Positions 34,253 to 44,449 of a stretch of DNA of 64,000 nucleotides are shown here, in pieces. The DNA lies in contig NZ_LZIJ01000124.1 of NCBI RefSeq assembly GCF_001667115.1, forward strand, positions 81,453 to 145,452. Reading direction: 5' to 3'. The position numbers and the translations under genes were made by a program. Positions within the stretch are counted from its first letter, which is position 1. The number at the start of each line of letters is the position of its first letter. The notes beneath the pieces are model-generated. The model was not told the origin of the DNA. It saw only the letters and a list, made by a program, of their open reading frames with translations, and made no database searches. This DNA comes from Mycobacterium sp. 852002-51163_SCH5372311. Lineage in GTDB: Bacteria > Actinomycetota > Actinomycetes > Mycobacteriales > Mycobacteriaceae.

Positions 34253-35209
34253 ATGGCTGCACCGCTATTGCTCCTCGACGGCGCGAGCATGTGGTTTCGC
34301 TCGTACTTCGGGGTACCGTCGTCGATCACCGCGCCCGACGGGCGGCCGGTCAATGCCGTCCGCGGATTCATCGACTCGATGGCCGTGGTGATCCGGCAGC
34401 ACAAGCCCCGGCGGCTCGCGGTCTGCCTGGACGTGGACTGGCGCCCCCAGTTCCGCGTCGACCTGATCCCGTCCTATAAGGCGCACCGCGTCGCCGAAGA
34501 AGAGCCCGCCGGTCAGCCCGACGTCGAGGAAGTACCTGACGACCTGACGCCCCAGGTCGACATGATCATGCAATTGCTCGACGCATTCGGGCTCCCGATG
34601 GCTGGCGCAGAGGGTTTCGAAGCCGACGACGTGCTGGGCACATTGGCAGCGCGGGAAAAGAAAGATCCTGTCGTCGTGGTCAGCGGAGACCGCGACCTGT
34701 TGCAGGTGGTGGCCGACGAGCCGGTCCCTGTCCGCGTGCTCTATTTGGGCCGCGGACTGAATAAGGCCACGTTGTTCGGGCCGGCGGACGTGGCCGAACA
34801 ATACGGGGTGCCAGTGGATCGCGCCGGACCGGCCTACGCCGAACTGGCGCTGCTGCGCGGCGACCCCTCCGACGGTCTGCCGGGCGTGTCGGGTGTCGGT
34901 GAGAAGACGGCGGGCGCGTTGCTGGCTCAGTACGGCTCGCTGGAGAACATCCTGGCCGTTGCGAACGACCCGAAATCCAAGATGGCCAAGGGTTTGCGAG
35001 CCAAACTGCTGGCCGCGACCGACTACATCAAGGCTGCGGGCACCGTGGTGCGGGTAGCCACCGACGCTCCCGTCACGCTTTCGACGCCCACCGACGCACT
35101 CCCACTGGTTGCTGCCGACCCCGCACGCACCGCCGGGCTGGCCACCGAGCTGGGCGTCGGATCATCGATCAAGCGCCTGCAGAACGCGCTCGACGCGCTA
35201 CCCGCGTAA
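34253..35209 (+). CDS. 5'-3' exonuclease (Rv2090-like, PolA N-terminal domain family)
   Basis: A 318-residue FEN-like nuclease homologous to the 5' nuclease domain of DNA polymerase I. Metal-binding features include [49 protein letters not shown] and [12 protein letters not shown]. The helix-three-turn-helix DNA-binding part is [19 protein letters not shown]. It should remove RNA primers or flaps in DNA repair and replication, partly redundant with PolA. The stop codon is 1 bp from the stop of the convergent DUF4333 gene. Confidence 0.92.
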   Translation: MAAPLLLLDGASMWFRSYFGVPSSITAPDGRPVNAVRGFIDSMAVVIRQHKPRRLAVCLDVDWRPQFRVDLIPSYKAHRVAEEEPAGQPDVEEVPDDLTPQVDMIMQLLDAFGLPMAGAEGFEADDVLGTLAAREKKDPVVVVSGDRDLLQVVADEPVPVRVLYLGRGLNKATLFGPADVAEQYGVPVDRAGPAYAELALLRGDPSDGLPGVSGVGEKTAGALLAQYGSLENILAVANDPKSKMAKGLRAKLLAATDYIKAAGTVVRVATDAPVTLSTPTDALPLVAADPARTAGLATELGVGSSIKRLQNALDALPA

Positions 35210-35210
35210 C

Positions 35211-35951
35211 TTACTGCGACGGCCGACCGACCTCGTAGGTGCCTTTGTCGTCCTGGAACGTCACCGTCACCTTTCGCGGCGCGCCGTCAATACTGACGTT
35301 GCAGTCGAAGCTGCCGCCCTTCTTGACCTCGGGGTTTTTGCCGCCGTTGCACTTCACGTCTTTCACGTTCTTGGCGCCGTAGCCATTGGTCTCGTCGGTG
35401 AGGATCTGCTGCACGCCGGCCTGTGCCTTGCTGACGTCCAGCTCCTTGGTGACAAAGAACCCGGGCACGACGAAACCGAGCACCAGAATCACCGCGGCGA
35501 GAAGCACAGCAATCCCGCCGACAATGCCCACGATCGTTCCAGTCGACCGCTTCTTGGGCTGTTCGAAAGGCTGGGGGTACTGGCCGGGCTGACCATATTG
35601 GCCCGGTTGGCCGTATTGACCGGGTTGGCCGTACTGGCCGGGTTGGCCGTATTGGCCGGGCTGACCGTACTGGCCCTGTTGGCCGTACTGGGCGGGCTGG
35701 CCGTACTGGGTGGGCGTGCCGTATTGCGTGGGCTGCGAACTACTCTCGCCGTAGCCGGGAGTGCCAGGCTGCTGATATTGCGGATACTCCGAGGGCGTGT
35801 ACGCCGGGGCGTGCCATGTCGCGTCCTGGCCCGGCGTTGGCTGTTGCCAGGGCGATCCGCCGACCGGTCCCATCTGCGTCGCCTGGTCGGGAGATACCTG
35901 GCCCGGCTGCTGCCACGGTTGGTACGGGTCTGACCCGTGCGGTCCGCTCAT
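35211..35951 (-). CDS. DUF4333 membrane protein with Gly-Gln-Tyr repeats (Rv2091c-like)
   Basis: A 246-residue protein. The N-terminal 125 residues are low-complexity and include at least six PGQYGQ-type hexapeptides in tandem. One transmembrane helix ([20 protein letters not shown]) follows a basic KKRS stop. The extracytoplasmic C-terminal domain of about 85 residues has two cysteines (VKCNGG and FDCNVS) typical of DUF4333. Topology should be N-in, C-out. Function is unknown; such proteins are common in actinobacterial envelopes. ATG 35951 has GAGGAGAGAC upstream. Confidence 0.85.
   Translation of the reverse strand: MSGPHGSDPYQPWQQPGQVSPDQATQMGPVGGSPWQQPTPGQDATWHAPAYTPSEYPQYQQPGTPGYGESSSQPTQYGTPTQYGQPAQYGQQGQYGQPGQYGQPGQYGQPGQYGQPGQYGQPGQYPQPFEQPKKRSTGTIVGIVGGIAVLLAAVILVLGFVVPGFFVTKELDVSKAQAGVQQILTDETNGYGAKNVKDVKCNGGKNPEVKKGGSFDCNVSIDGAPRKVTVTFQDDKGTYEVGRPSQ
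35577..35718 (-). repeat. Tandem 18-bp coding repeats (Gly-Gln-Tyr-Gly-Gln-Pro units)
   Basis: Units of 18 bp such as TGGCCGGGTTGGCCGTAT repeat with small variations and encode the hexapeptide array in the DUF4333 protein. Copy number probably varies between strains through slipped replication. Confidence 0.75.
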
Positions 35952-36001
35952 CGTCTCTCCTCAGTCCGTGTCACGAGATGTAACCGTAGCTCCGGCCAAG
36001 C

Positions 36002-38731
36002 CTACCCGGCGTCAACTGCGACGACGCCGCGCCGCACATCATTGATAGCTTGCTTTGCGGTAGTCCGCAGCGCGGCGTCCGGCGTGGCATTGCGAACCTG
36101 GTCCAGCAGGTCGAGAACCTGTCGGCACCAGCGCACGAAGTCGCCCGCTGACATCGGGGGCTCGGCGGCGGCCAGCGCGGCGGCGAGATCTCCGGTTCGG
36201 GCCCATCGGTAGATCACCCGAACGAAGCCGTCGTCGGGCTCACGACTCTGCGCAATCCGGTGACGTTGCTCATCGGCGCGCAGCGTATTCGACAGCCGCG
36301 ACGTCTGCAGCAGCGCCTGGCGCACTCGTTGGGTGGGCGACTCGGCGGCATAGGGGGTGCTCGGCGCATCGCCGCGCGTCTCGTAGAGCACCGACGAGAC
36401 CACCGCCGCGAGCTCGGCCGGTTTCAAGCCCGCCCACGCGCCGGTACGCAGGCACTCGGCCACCAGCAGGTCGCTCTCGCTGTAAATCCGGGCCAACAGC
36501 CGTCCGTCGTCGGTGACCTGTGGATCGGTGGACGGGCCGCGGATGAAGCCGCGCTCGGTGAGCAGACCGACGATGCGGTCGAATGTCTTGGCCAACGAGT
36601 TGGTGGCCGCCGCCACTTTCCGCTGCAGTTGCGCATTGTCACCTTCGATGCGCAGATAGCGCTCGGCTTCGCGGATCTGCTCTTCGCCGGCGGTGTGGGC
36701 GGGATGGCGGCGGAGTTCGGCCCGCAAGGACGCCAGCTCGGGGTCATGGAACTCACCGGCCTGTTCCTTCCCGCCGCGTCGCCGCGTCGATACCGGCAGC
36801 CCGGCGACGGCCGACCGCAGCGCCGACGCCAGATCCCGCCGGACCCGTGGCTGCCTATGCTCGACCCGCTTGGGCAAAGTCATCGACCCGACCGGGGTTG
36901 ACGCTCCCGAGTAATCCGCCGACGAAATCCGGCCCGCCCACCGGTTTTCGGTCAGCACCAACGGCCGCGGGTCAGAGCTGTCGCGCGCGGATTCCAGCAC
37001 CACCGCCAGCCCCCCGCGGCGGCCGTGCGTGATGGTGATGATGTCGCCCCGCCGCAGCGCAGACAGGGCGTCGTTGGCCGCCTGCCGTCGTTGCAGCCGA
37101 GACGCACGGGACTGCGCACGTTCCATCTCGGACACCCTGGCGCGCAGCCGCGCGTATTCGAGGATCGGTGCGTCCTCTCCACCGAGTTCCGCCGCGATCT
37201 CGGCCAGCATCCGTTTGCCGCGTTCGATGCCCCGGACCAGTCCGACGACGGATCGGTCCGCCTGATACTGCGCAAAAGACTGTTCCAGCAACCGATGCGC
37301 CTGCTGCGGGCCCATCTGGTTCACCAGGTTGATCGTCATGTTGTACGACGGCGCGAACGAGCTGCGCAGCGGAAAGGTGCGGGTCGAGGCCAAGCCGGCC
37401 ACCTGCGCGGGTTCGCTGTTCTCGTCGTTGGGGTTCCACAGCACCACCGCGTGGCCCTCGACGTCGATACCCCGCCTGCCGGCGCGGCCGGTCAACTGCG
37501 TGTACTCCCCCGGGGTCAACGGCATGTGTTGCTCGCCGTTGAACTTCACCAGCCGCTCGAGCACCACCGTGCGGGCGGGCATGTTGATACCGAGCGCCAG
37601 GGTCTCGGTGGCGAACACCGCTTTGACCAGCCCGGCGGTGAACAGCTCCTCGACGGTGTGCCGGAAGATCGGCAGCATTCCGGCATGGTGGGCCGCCAAA
37701 CCGCGCATCAGCCCTTCTCGCCATTCGTAGTAGCCGAGGACCGCGAGGTCGGAATCCGCGAGGTCGCCGCAGCGATGGTCGATCACCTCCGCGATCCTTG
37801 CGCGCTCCTCTTCGGTGGTCAGCCGCAGCGGCGATCGCAGGCATTGGGCGACGGCCGCGTCGCAGCCGGCCCGGGAGAACACGAAGGTGATCACCGGCAG
37901 CAACGCCTCGGAGTCCAGGACCGCGATCACCTCCGGGCGTGCCGGCGGCCGGTAGAAGCGCGGCCGACCCGAGCCGCCCCGGCCGGAATTGCGGCGCGGC
38001 TGCCAGTCGGCCAGCCGATCGGCCTCACGCCGATGCGCGATATGGCGCAGCAGCTCAGGGTCGACCCGGGAGCTGTCGGTTTTGCTGTCGTAGTCGAACA
38101 GGTCGAAGAGTCGCTTGCCGACCATGACGTGTTGCCACAACGGCACCGGCCGGTGCTCGTCGACCACCACCGTCGTGTCTCCACGCACGGTCTGGATCCA
38201 GCCACCGAACTCTTCGGCGTTACTCACCGTCGCCGACAGGCTGACCACCCGCACCTCGTCGGGCAGTTGCAGGATGACCTCCTCCCAGACCGGCCCCCGC
38301 ATCCGGTCCGCGAGGAAGTGCACCTCGTCCATTACCACGTAGGAAAGTCCTTGCAGCGCAGGTGAATCGGCGTAGAGCATGTTGCGCAGCACCTCGGTGG
38401 TCATCACCACGACGGGGGCGTCGCCGTTGACCGACATGTCGCCGGTCAGCAGTCCGATCAGGTCGCGGCCGTAGCGCGCCGTTAGGTCGGTGTGCTTCTG
38501 GTTGCTCAGCGCCTTGAGCGGTGTGGTGTAGAAGCACTTGCCGCCGGATGCCAGCGCCAGGTGCACCGCGAATTCACCGACGACCGTCTTGCCGGCGCCG
38601 GTAGGCGCGCAGACCAGCACACCGTGGCCGCGTTCCAGTGCCGCACAGGCCCGCTGCTGAAAGTCGTCGAGCGAGAATTGCAGTTCGGCGCTGAACCGGG
38701 CGAGCTCGGTCAGCTCCGTCAACTCGGTCAC
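36002..38731 (-). CDS. helY: DEVH-box ATP-dependent RNA helicase HelY (Ski2/Mtr4-like)
   Basis: A 909-residue superfamily 2 helicase. Walker A is APTGAGKTVVGEFAVH near residue 43, the DEVH box is VMDEVHFLADRMRGP, motif III is SLSATVSNAEEFG, and motif VI is QLTGRAGRRGIDVEG. The C-terminal half carries the DSHCT-type helical domain. It is presumed to unwind structured RNA in degradation or processing. GTG 38731 is used; the N-terminus has a TELTELTEL repeat caused by a 9-bp tandem in the DNA. The gene follows tatC in the same direction after 90 bp. Confidence 0.95.
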   Translation of the reverse strand: MTELTELTELARFSAELQFSLDDFQQRACAALERGHGVLVCAPTGAGKTVVGEFAVHLALASGGKCFYTTPLKALSNQKHTDLTARYGRDLIGLLTGDMSVNGDAPVVVMTTEVLRNMLYADSPALQGLSYVVMDEVHFLADRMRGPVWEEVILQLPDEVRVVSLSATVSNAEEFGGWIQTVRGDTTVVVDEHRPVPLWQHVMVGKRLFDLFDYDSKTDSSRVDPELLRHIAHRREADRLADWQPRRNSGRGGSGRPRFYRPPARPEVIAVLDSEALLPVITFVFSRAGCDAAVAQCLRSPLRLTTEEERARIAEVIDHRCGDLADSDLAVLGYYEWREGLMRGLAAHHAGMLPIFRHTVEELFTAGLVKAVFATETLALGINMPARTVVLERLVKFNGEQHMPLTPGEYTQLTGRAGRRGIDVEGHAVVLWNPNDENSEPAQVAGLASTRTFPLRSSFAPSYNMTINLVNQMGPQQAHRLLEQSFAQYQADRSVVGLVRGIERGKRMLAEIAAELGGEDAPILEYARLRARVSEMERAQSRASRLQRRQAANDALSALRRGDIITITHGRRGGLAVVLESARDSSDPRPLVLTENRWAGRISSADYSGASTPVGSMTLPKRVEHRQPRVRRDLASALRSAVAGLPVSTRRRGGKEQAGEFHDPELASLRAELRRHPAHTAGEEQIREAERYLRIEGDNAQLQRKVAAATNSLAKTFDRIVGLLTERGFIRGPSTDPQVTDDGRLLARIYSESDLLVAECLRTGAWAGLKPAELAAVVSSVLYETRGDAPSTPYAAESPTQRVRQALLQTSRLSNTLRADEQRHRIAQSREPDDGFVRVIYRWARTGDLAAALAAAEPPMSAGDFVRWCRQVLDLLDQVRNATPDAALRTTAKQAINDVRRGVVAVDAG

Positions 38732-38748
38732 GCCGCGGCCACCGCATC

Positions 38749-38813
38749 GCGCGAGGGTGCGTAAATGTGCGTCGAAATCGGCGTGTCACCGTACAAACGC
38801 GCACGCTCGCGGC
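38749..38813. repeat. Imperfect inverted repeat, possible dispersed mycobacterial intergenic element
   Basis: GCGAGGGTGCGT on the left and the reverse complement of GCGAGCGTGCGC on the right flank a core containing TCGAAATCGGCGTGTCACCG. I recall similar GTGCG/GTACGGTGACACG strings in other mycobacterial intergenic regions, but this was not checked. It occupies most of the 90-bp tatC-helY gap. Confidence 0.4.
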
Positions 38814-38821
38814 AAGAAGGC

Positions 38822-39787
38822 CTAGGTGACGTCGTCATGAATTCCGCCAACCGCCGACGGCTCGGCTGTCCGCGAGGCTATCGGCTCCGGCGGTTCGATG
38901 GCCGAGGCTTCGTCGTCGGCGATCTGCGCTTCGCGCTTGGCTTTTCGCTTATCGTGCAGCCGCGCGATCTGAATGGCCAACTCGAGCAGCACAGTCAACG
39001 CGAGGCCGAGCGCCGTCATGGAGAAGGGATCCGACCCGGGCGTGAACACCGCGGCGAAGACGAACATCGCGAAGATCAGGCCACGCCGCCACGATTTGAG
39101 CCGCTCGTAGGTCAGCAGACCCACCATGTTGAGCATGACGATCAACAGCGGGAATTCGAAGCTGACGCCGAACACCACCAGCAGGTTGATCAGGAAGCCG
39201 AAATACCGGTCGCCGGACAGTGCGGTCACCTGCACGTCGCTCCCGACGGTCAGCAGGAAGTTCAGCGCCTTGGACAGCACCACATACGCCAGCACGGCGC
39301 CGCCGACGAACAGCAGCGCAGCCGGGATCACGAACGCCACCGCGAAGCGGCGTTCCTTCTGGTAGAGCCCGGGGGTGATGAATGCCCACAGCTGGTAGAA
39401 CCACACCGGGCAGGCCAGCACGATCCCGGCCGCCATGCCGACCTTGAGCCGCAGCATGAACTGGTCGAACGGCGCCGTGGCCAGCAGGCGGCACTGGCCG
39501 TCGGCGCTGATCTGCGCACGCGCCGACTGCGGCAGGGAACAGTACGGGTGCCGCAGCCACTCTCCGAGGCTTTCCAGCCCGAAGATGGAATGCGAGTACC
39601 AGACGAAGCCGAAGATCGTGGTGAGCAAGATAGCGGCGAGGGAGATCAGCAGCCGAGTGCGCAGCTCGGTGAGGTGGTCGACGAGCGACATCGTCGCGTC
39701 AGGATTGGTACGGCTACGCCTGTTGCGCGGGTTGAGCCGCTTCAATAAGCCCGCGGCGCGCGCGGAGGTCTTGAAAATTTTCACCAC
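38822..39787 (-). CDS. tatC: Twin-arginine translocase subunit TatC
   Basis: A 321-residue integral membrane protein with six predicted helices, the receptor for twin-arginine signal peptides. Family features are [18 protein letters not shown] at the first helix, [20 protein letters not shown] followed by [20 protein letters not shown], and [11 protein letters not shown]. The C-terminal tail is long and charged, as in other mycobacteria. GTG 39787 (or 39784) is the available start and gives about ten more residues than the tuberculosis protein as I recall it. TatA is encoded just upstream (43-bp gap). The nearby BlaC-like protein is a likely substrate. Confidence 0.94.
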   Translation of the reverse strand: MVKIFKTSARAAGLLKRLNPRNRRSRTNPDATMSLVDHLTELRTRLLISLAAILLTTIFGFVWYSHSIFGLESLGEWLRHPYCSLPQSARAQISADGQCRLLATAPFDQFMLRLKVGMAAGIVLACPVWFYQLWAFITPGLYQKERRFAVAFVIPAALLFVGGAVLAYVVLSKALNFLLTVGSDVQVTALSGDRYFGFLINLLVVFGVSFEFPLLIVMLNMVGLLTYERLKSWRRGLIFAMFVFAAVFTPGSDPFSMTALGLALTVLLELAIQIARLHDKRKAKREAQIADDEASAIEPPEPIASRTAEPSAVGGIHDDVT

Positions 39788-39830
39788 GCTCGGTCAGGGG
39801 CGCCTAAGGCACCGCGACGGCGATGCCGGG

Positions 39831-40091
39831 CTAGGCCGGCCGCGCCTCGGGGTGATCCTGCTGTTGGGTCGTCGGCTGCTCGACGCGCTGCGACTGCACA
39901 GGCGTGGGCGTCTCGATGGCGGCAGACCCCTGGTGTTTCCCCTCGCTCTGCATTTCGCGGACTTCGGACTTGAAGATCCGCAGCGACTTGCCCAACGAGC
40001 GCGCCGCGTCGGGGAGTCGCTTAGCACCGAACAAGACGATCACCACCACGATGAGGATCGCCCAGTGCCACGGACCAAAAGCACCTGTCAC
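39831..40091 (-). CDS. tatA: Sec-independent translocase subunit TatA
   Basis: An 86-residue protein with one N-terminal transmembrane helix (PWHWAILIVVVIVLFGAKRL), the FG hinge, an amphipathic helix (DAARSLGKSLRIFKSEVREM) and an acidic/polar tail. It oligomerises to form the Tat pore. GTG 40091 is preferred because GGAGG lies 8 bp before it and it aligns with the M. tuberculosis start; ATG 40097, only 2 bp from GGAGG, is the alternative. The open frame to 40148 is unlikely to be translated. Confidence 0.92.
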   Translation of the reverse strand: MTGAFGPWHWAILIVVVIVLFGAKRLPDAARSLGKSLRIFKSEVREMQSEGKHQGSAAIETPTPVQSQRVEQPTTQQQDHPEARPA

Positions 40092-40181
40092 TTTCATTAC
40101 CTCCAGACGTTCACCCGATGCTACCGCAGCCGAGCCAACTGCCGGCATGCTCGCGCGACGGCGTGGTGACCCGCGCAGGCC

Positions 40182-41150
40182 TCAGGCCTGGGTCGCGAGC
40201 TGGTAGGACTCCAGGGCCGCGACCGCGGCGTCCCTGACTCGCCGCGCCAGCGGCTCCGGTGACAATACCCGCACCGCCGCCCCGAACCCCAGGACGAGAC
40301 GCGTCATCCAGTCGTCGGAGGCGTAGGTCATCACCGCCTCACAGGATCCGTCCGGCAGCTCACGTACCTCGCGCATCGGGTAGTACTCGAACATCCACGC
40401 TGCTGAGGGCGCCACCCACAGCTTGGCCGAAGGCAGCGACGGATCGCCGTCGAACAGTGACGTGTCCGGCGGTGCCTGCAGCACCGGTTCGGGCGGGGCG
40501 GCCGGCTCGTCCAGCTCGGTGGCGTCGACTATCCGGTCGAACCGGAACAGCCGAACCCCCTCGGCGTCGCGAGACCAGGCCTCCAAGTAGCTGTGCCCGC
40601 CGATCAGCAGCACCCTGATGGGATCGACGATGCGGGTTGTCAGCGTGTCGTGCGAGGCGGCGTAGTAGTCGATGCGCAGCGCGTGCTTGTCCTGGACGGC
40701 GGCGCGGACCGCGGCCGCGGCACGGCTTTCGATGGGAGCCGGCTCGTCGACGGCAGCCACCGTACTGTCATGGCCGGCGGCGCCGGCCGCGGCCGCAAGT
40801 TTGGCGATCGCGCTGCGCGCCGCCTGTGGGTCGACCACGCCGGGGATGTCGGCGAGTGCCCGCAGCGCCACCAGCAAGCCGGTGGCTTCGGGCGAGGTGA
40901 GCTTGAGTGGCCGGTCGATGCCTGCCGAGAACGTGACTTCGATGGTGTCGCCGGAGAACTGGAAGTCGATGAGATCACCCGGGGAGTAACCGGGCAGACC
41001 GCACATCCACAGCTGGTTGAGGTCGGCCTCCAGTTGCTTGGGAGATACTCCGAGCTCGGCGGCGGCCTCGGCGCGGGTGATCCGGGGGTTGGCCTGGAAA
41101 TAGGGCACCATGTTGAGCAGCCGGACCAGGCGGGTGGAAACGGGAGTCAT
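40182..41150 (-). CDS. pafC: WYL-domain transcriptional regulator PafC
   Basis: A 322-residue protein with an N-terminal winged helix (LVRLLNMVPYFQANPRITRA) and a WYL domain (LRIDYYAASHDTLTTRIVDP, GHSYLEAWSRDAEGVRLFRF), ending in a WCX-type extension. PafB and PafC form a heterodimer that activates the LexA/RecA-independent DNA damage response. ATG 41150 overlaps the pafB stop (ATGA). tatA follows after about 90 bp in the same direction. Confidence 0.94.
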   Translation of the reverse strand: MTPVSTRLVRLLNMVPYFQANPRITRAEAAAELGVSPKQLEADLNQLWMCGLPGYSPGDLIDFQFSGDTIEVTFSAGIDRPLKLTSPEATGLLVALRALADIPGVVDPQAARSAIAKLAAAAGAAGHDSTVAAVDEPAPIESRAAAAVRAAVQDKHALRIDYYAASHDTLTTRIVDPIRVLLIGGHSYLEAWSRDAEGVRLFRFDRIVDATELDEPAAPPEPVLQAPPDTSLFDGDPSLPSAKLWVAPSAAWMFEYYPMREVRELPDGSCEAVMTYASDDWMTRLVLGFGAAVRVLSPEPLARRVRDAAVAALESYQLATQA

Positions 41151-42142
41151 GACGCCTCACCGATGCCAGCTTGGGCGGTCAACCGGGCCAGCACATCCTC
41201 GCGCAGGGACTGCGGCTCCAGCACGATGGCGTCGGCACCGTAACCGGTGATGTCTCGGGCCAGCTGGTCGGAAGATCCGACGTCGAGCTCGATCACCTCG
41301 CCGTCGCGGCCGGCCAGTTGCCGCGGCCCCAGGGATTTTCCGGCCCGGCGCAGCTCGGTGGCGCGGCCGTCGGCCACCCACACCGTGGCCTGAACGCCGC
41401 TCGGTGCCTCCCCGACCGCTTGCACGACGATCCCGCGCAGGTCCACATCCTGGGGCACGGTGACCGCCCCGGGCGGCCCGATCGGCGTGACCTCGGCGCC
41501 TATGCGCGACAGCCGGAAGGTGCGGGTGTCGTCGCGGTCGCGGTCGTGGCCGACGAGATACCAGCGGCCGCGCTCGGTGATGACTCCCCACGGTTCCACG
41601 GTGCGAGTGGTGTACGGCGCGCTGCGCGACGACCGGTGCGGGAACTGCACCGCCTGCCCAGAAGCGATGGCCGACAACAGTACTCCGAGCACGTCCTCCG
41701 AACCGCGCAGCCCCGGCACGCCGGCAGCCGACGCAATGGCCACCGGGGCATCCGGTTCGACGTCCAGCCCGGCGGCGCGCAACTTGAGCAGCGCGCCCTG
41801 GGTGGCGGTGATCAATTCGGGCGATTCCCACAGTTGGGCGGCGACGGCCACCGCGGCGGCCTCGTCGGGGGTCAGCTCGACCGGCGGCAGTTCATAGGCG
41901 TCGCGGTTGATCCGGTAGCCCTCGGTGGGGTCCAGGCTCGACACTTTGCCGATCTCGAGCGGGATGCCGAGGTCGCGCAACTCGTTCTTGTCGCGTTCGA
42001 ACATCCGGGAGAACGCCTCGGCGCTAGGGCTGTCCGAATAGCCGGCCACACTGGACCGGATCTTGTCGGCGGTGATGTAGCCGCGGGTGGACAACAGGGC
42101 GATGACAAGGTTCACCAGCCGTTCGACTTTCGAAGTCGCCAT
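41147..42142 (-). CDS. pafB: WYL-domain transcriptional regulator PafB
   Basis: A 331-residue partner of PafC with the same layout: winged helix (KVERLVNLVIALLSTRGYIT), WYL domain (YTTRTVEPWGVITERGRWYL followed by VGHDRDRDDTRTFRLSRI) and WCX-type C-terminus. The WYL domain is thought to bind single-stranded DNA or a nucleotide signal after damage. ATG 42142 has GGAGC upstream. pafA lies 33 bp upstream on the same strand, so pafA-pafB-pafC form the usual operon, although PafBC do not take part in pupylation. Confidence 0.94.
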   Translation of the reverse strand: MATSKVERLVNLVIALLSTRGYITADKIRSSVAGYSDSPSAEAFSRMFERDKNELRDLGIPLEIGKVSSLDPTEGYRINRDAYELPPVELTPDEAAAVAVAAQLWESPELITATQGALLKLRAAGLDVEPDAPVAIASAAGVPGLRGSEDVLGVLLSAIASGQAVQFPHRSSRSAPYTTRTVEPWGVITERGRWYLVGHDRDRDDTRTFRLSRIGAEVTPIGPPGAVTVPQDVDLRGIVVQAVGEAPSGVQATVWVADGRATELRRAGKSLGPRQLAGRDGEVIELDVGSSDQLARDITGYGADAIVLEPQSLREDVLARLTAQAGIGEAS

Positions 42143-42175
42143 TTGCTCCAGCCTAGATCGAGTGGAGTGTGCGGT

Positions 42176-43534
42176 TTACATGCTCGCGATGAGCCGTTTC
42201 ACCCGCTCGTCGACCGCCCGGAAGGGGTCCTTGCACAGCACGGTGCGCTGCGCCTGGTCGTTGAGTTTGAGGTGAACCCAGTCGACAGTAAAGTCACGCC
42301 CCGCCGCCTGGGCAGCGCTGATGAACTCGCCCCGCAACCTGGCGCGGGTGGTCTGCGGCGGATGGTCGACGGCCTCGGCGATCTCCTCGTCGGTGGTGAC
42401 GCGCGTTGCCAGTCCCTTGCGCTGCAGCAGATCGAACACGCCACGCCCGCGCTTGATGTCGTGGTAAGCCAGATCGAGCTGAGCGATCTTCGGGTCGGAC
42501 AGTTCCATGTTGTAGCGGTCCTGGTAGCGCTGGAACAGCTTGCGCTTGATCACCCAGTCGATCTCGGTGTCCACCTTCGCGAAATCCTGGCTCTCCACGG
42601 CGTCGAGTTGGCGCCCCCACAGGTCGACGACCTGCTCGATCTGCGCGTTGGGCTCCCGGATCTGCAGATGCTCGACGGCGCGGCTGTAGTACTCCCGCTG
42701 GATGTCCAGCGCACTGGCCTGGCGCCCGCCCGCCAGCCGGACCGGCCGCCGCCCGGTGACGTCGTGGCTGACCTCGCGGATGGCGCGGATCGGGTTGTCC
42801 AGTGAGAAGTCGCGGAACGGCACGCCGGCTTCGATCATCTCCAGCACCAGCGCCGCGGTACCCACCTTGAGCATGGTGGTGGTCTCGCACATGTTGGAGT
42901 CGCCGACGATGACGTGCAACCGCCGGTACTTCTCGGCGTCGGCGTGCGGCTCGTCGCGGGTGTTGATGATGGGCCGGCTGCGGGTGGTGGCCGACGAGAC
43001 GCCTTCCCAGATGTGTTCGGCTCGTTGCGATAGGCAGAAGGTCGCCGCCTTGGGTGTCTGCAGCACCTTGCCGGCCCCGCAGATCAGCTGGCGGGTGACC
43101 AGGAACGGCAGCAGCACATCGGAGATCCGGGAGAACTCGCCGGCGCGGACGATCAGATAGTTCTCGTGGCAGCCATACGAGTTGCCCGCTGAGTCGGTGT
43201 TGTTCTTGAACAGGTAGATGTCGCCGCCGATGCCCTCGTCGGCCAAGCGCTGCTCGGCGTCCACGAGCAGGTCTTCGAGCACCCACTCACCGGCCCGGTC
43301 ATGGGTGACCAGCTGGACCAGGCTGTCGCATTCGGCGGTGGCGTACTCGGGATGGCTGCCGACGTCGAGGTACAGCCGCGCCCCGTTCCGCAGGAAAACA
43401 TTGGAGCTGCGGCCCCAGGACACCACCCGGCGAAACAGGTAGCGCGCCACCTCGTCTGGTGAGAGGCGCCGATGGCCGTGGAAGGTGCAGGTGACACCGA
43501 ACTCGGTCTCGATGCCCATGATTCGCCGCTGCAC
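42176..43534 (-). CDS. pafA: Pup-protein ligase PafA
   Basis: A 452-residue ligase of the carboxylate-amine ligase (glutamine synthetase-like) fold that joins the C-terminal Glu of Pup to substrate lysines using ATP. The N-terminus [14 protein letters not shown] holds the metal-binding Glu and the probable base, followed by [39 protein letters not shown] and [20 protein letters not shown]. The start is GTG 43534 (VQRRIMG); the 41-residue extension to 43657 is not homologous. In M. tuberculosis a stretch of PE/PPE, helZ, toxin-antitoxin and IS6110 genes separates pafA from the proteasome genes; here prcA lies only 126 bp upstream. Confidence 0.96.
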   Translation of the reverse strand: MQRRIMGIETEFGVTCTFHGHRRLSPDEVARYLFRRVVSWGRSSNVFLRNGARLYLDVGSHPEYATAECDSLVQLVTHDRAGEWVLEDLLVDAEQRLADEGIGGDIYLFKNNTDSAGNSYGCHENYLIVRAGEFSRISDVLLPFLVTRQLICGAGKVLQTPKAATFCLSQRAEHIWEGVSSATTRSRPIINTRDEPHADAEKYRRLHVIVGDSNMCETTTMLKVGTAALVLEMIEAGVPFRDFSLDNPIRAIREVSHDVTGRRPVRLAGGRQASALDIQREYYSRAVEHLQIREPNAQIEQVVDLWGRQLDAVESQDFAKVDTEIDWVIKRKLFQRYQDRYNMELSDPKIAQLDLAYHDIKRGRGVFDLLQRKGLATRVTTDEEIAEAVDHPPQTTRARLRGEFISAAQAAGRDFTVDWVHLKLNDQAQRTVLCKDPFRAVDERVKRLIASM

Positions 43535-43660
43535 GTAATCGAGGGTACTGGTTGTCCCACCGTGACGGTGCGGTAGCCGCGCCCAGAAGATGTTGTTAAC
43601 CGGGTCGTGTCCATACGCTGCCGCAAGGCGATGGCCGTTCAGCCATCGAAGCCCCACGCC

Positions 43661-44449
43661 CTACTTCGACGATTCGCCGTCGGATTTCGCGTCCTTGGAG
43701 CTGTCCTTGGAGCTGTCCTTGGAGCCCTTCGAACCCTTCGGGCGCGCTTTTTGCAGCAGCGACTCCAGCGCGGCGCCGCTGATCCGCCGAAATGCCCGAC
43801 GCGGCCTGTTGGCGTCCAGGATGGCCACTTCTAGGCTGGCCACGCCGAGCGAGGGCTGATCGCCGCCGTTGGAACTGCCCGCCCGCAACGCGTCCAGCGC
43901 GATCCGCAAGGCGTCGTTCAGATCGGCGTTCTCGGTGTAGGACTCCTTCAGAGCGGTGGTGATCGGCTCGGTAGTGCCGCCCATGACCACGAAGTGCGGC
44001 TCGTCGGCAATCGACCCGTCGTAGGTGATGCGGTAGAGCTCAGGCGGTTTGGTCTCGCCGTAGTGCGCGACCTCAGCGACGCACAACTCCACCTCGTACG
44101 GCTTGGCTTGTTCGGTGAAGATGGTGCCGAGTGTCTGCGCGTAGACGTTGGCCAGCTGCCGGCCGGTGACGTCGCGGCGATCGTAGGCGTAGCCGCGGGT
44201 GTCGGCGAACTGGATTCCGCCGCGACGCAAGTTGTCGAACTCGTTGAACTTGCCCGCCGCCGCAAAGCCCACGCGGTCGTACAGTTCGCTGATCTTTTGC
44301 AGTGAGCGCGACGGGTTTTCGGCGACGAACAGCACACCACCGGCGTAGGCCAGGGCGACCACACTGCGGCCCCGGGCGATGCCCTTGCGCGCGAGCTCGC
44401 TGCGCTCGCGCATCGCCTGCTCGGGCGAGATGAAGTACGGGAAGCTCAC
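43661..44449 (-). CDS. prcA: Proteasome alpha subunit PrcA
   Basis: A 262-residue outer-ring subunit of the 20S proteasome. The N-terminal [20 protein letters not shown] forms the gate and assembly helix. [20 protein letters not shown] opens the Ntn-fold core, which lacks a catalytic Thr as expected. The C-terminus is longer and more charged than I recall for M. tuberculosis (248 residues), with repeats of Lys-Asp-Ser-Ser. GTG 44449 overlaps the prcB stop (GTGA), giving coupled 1:1 synthesis. Confidence 0.95.
   Translation of the reverse strand: MSFPYFISPEQAMRERSELARKGIARGRSVVALAYAGGVLFVAENPSRSLQKISELYDRVGFAAAGKFNEFDNLRRGGIQFADTRGYAYDRRDVTGRQLANVYAQTLGTIFTEQAKPYEVELCVAEVAHYGETKPPELYRITYDGSIADEPHFVVMGGTTEPITTALKESYTENADLNDALRIALDALRAGSSNGGDQPSLGVASLEVAILDANRPRRAFRRISGAALESLLQKARPKGSKGSKDSSKDSSKDAKSDGESSK

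Noticed and set aside
35577..35718. CRISPR-like array
   Set aside because: The regular 18-bp units are coding repeats in frame with the Gly-Gln-Tyr region of the DUF4333 protein, with no spacers.
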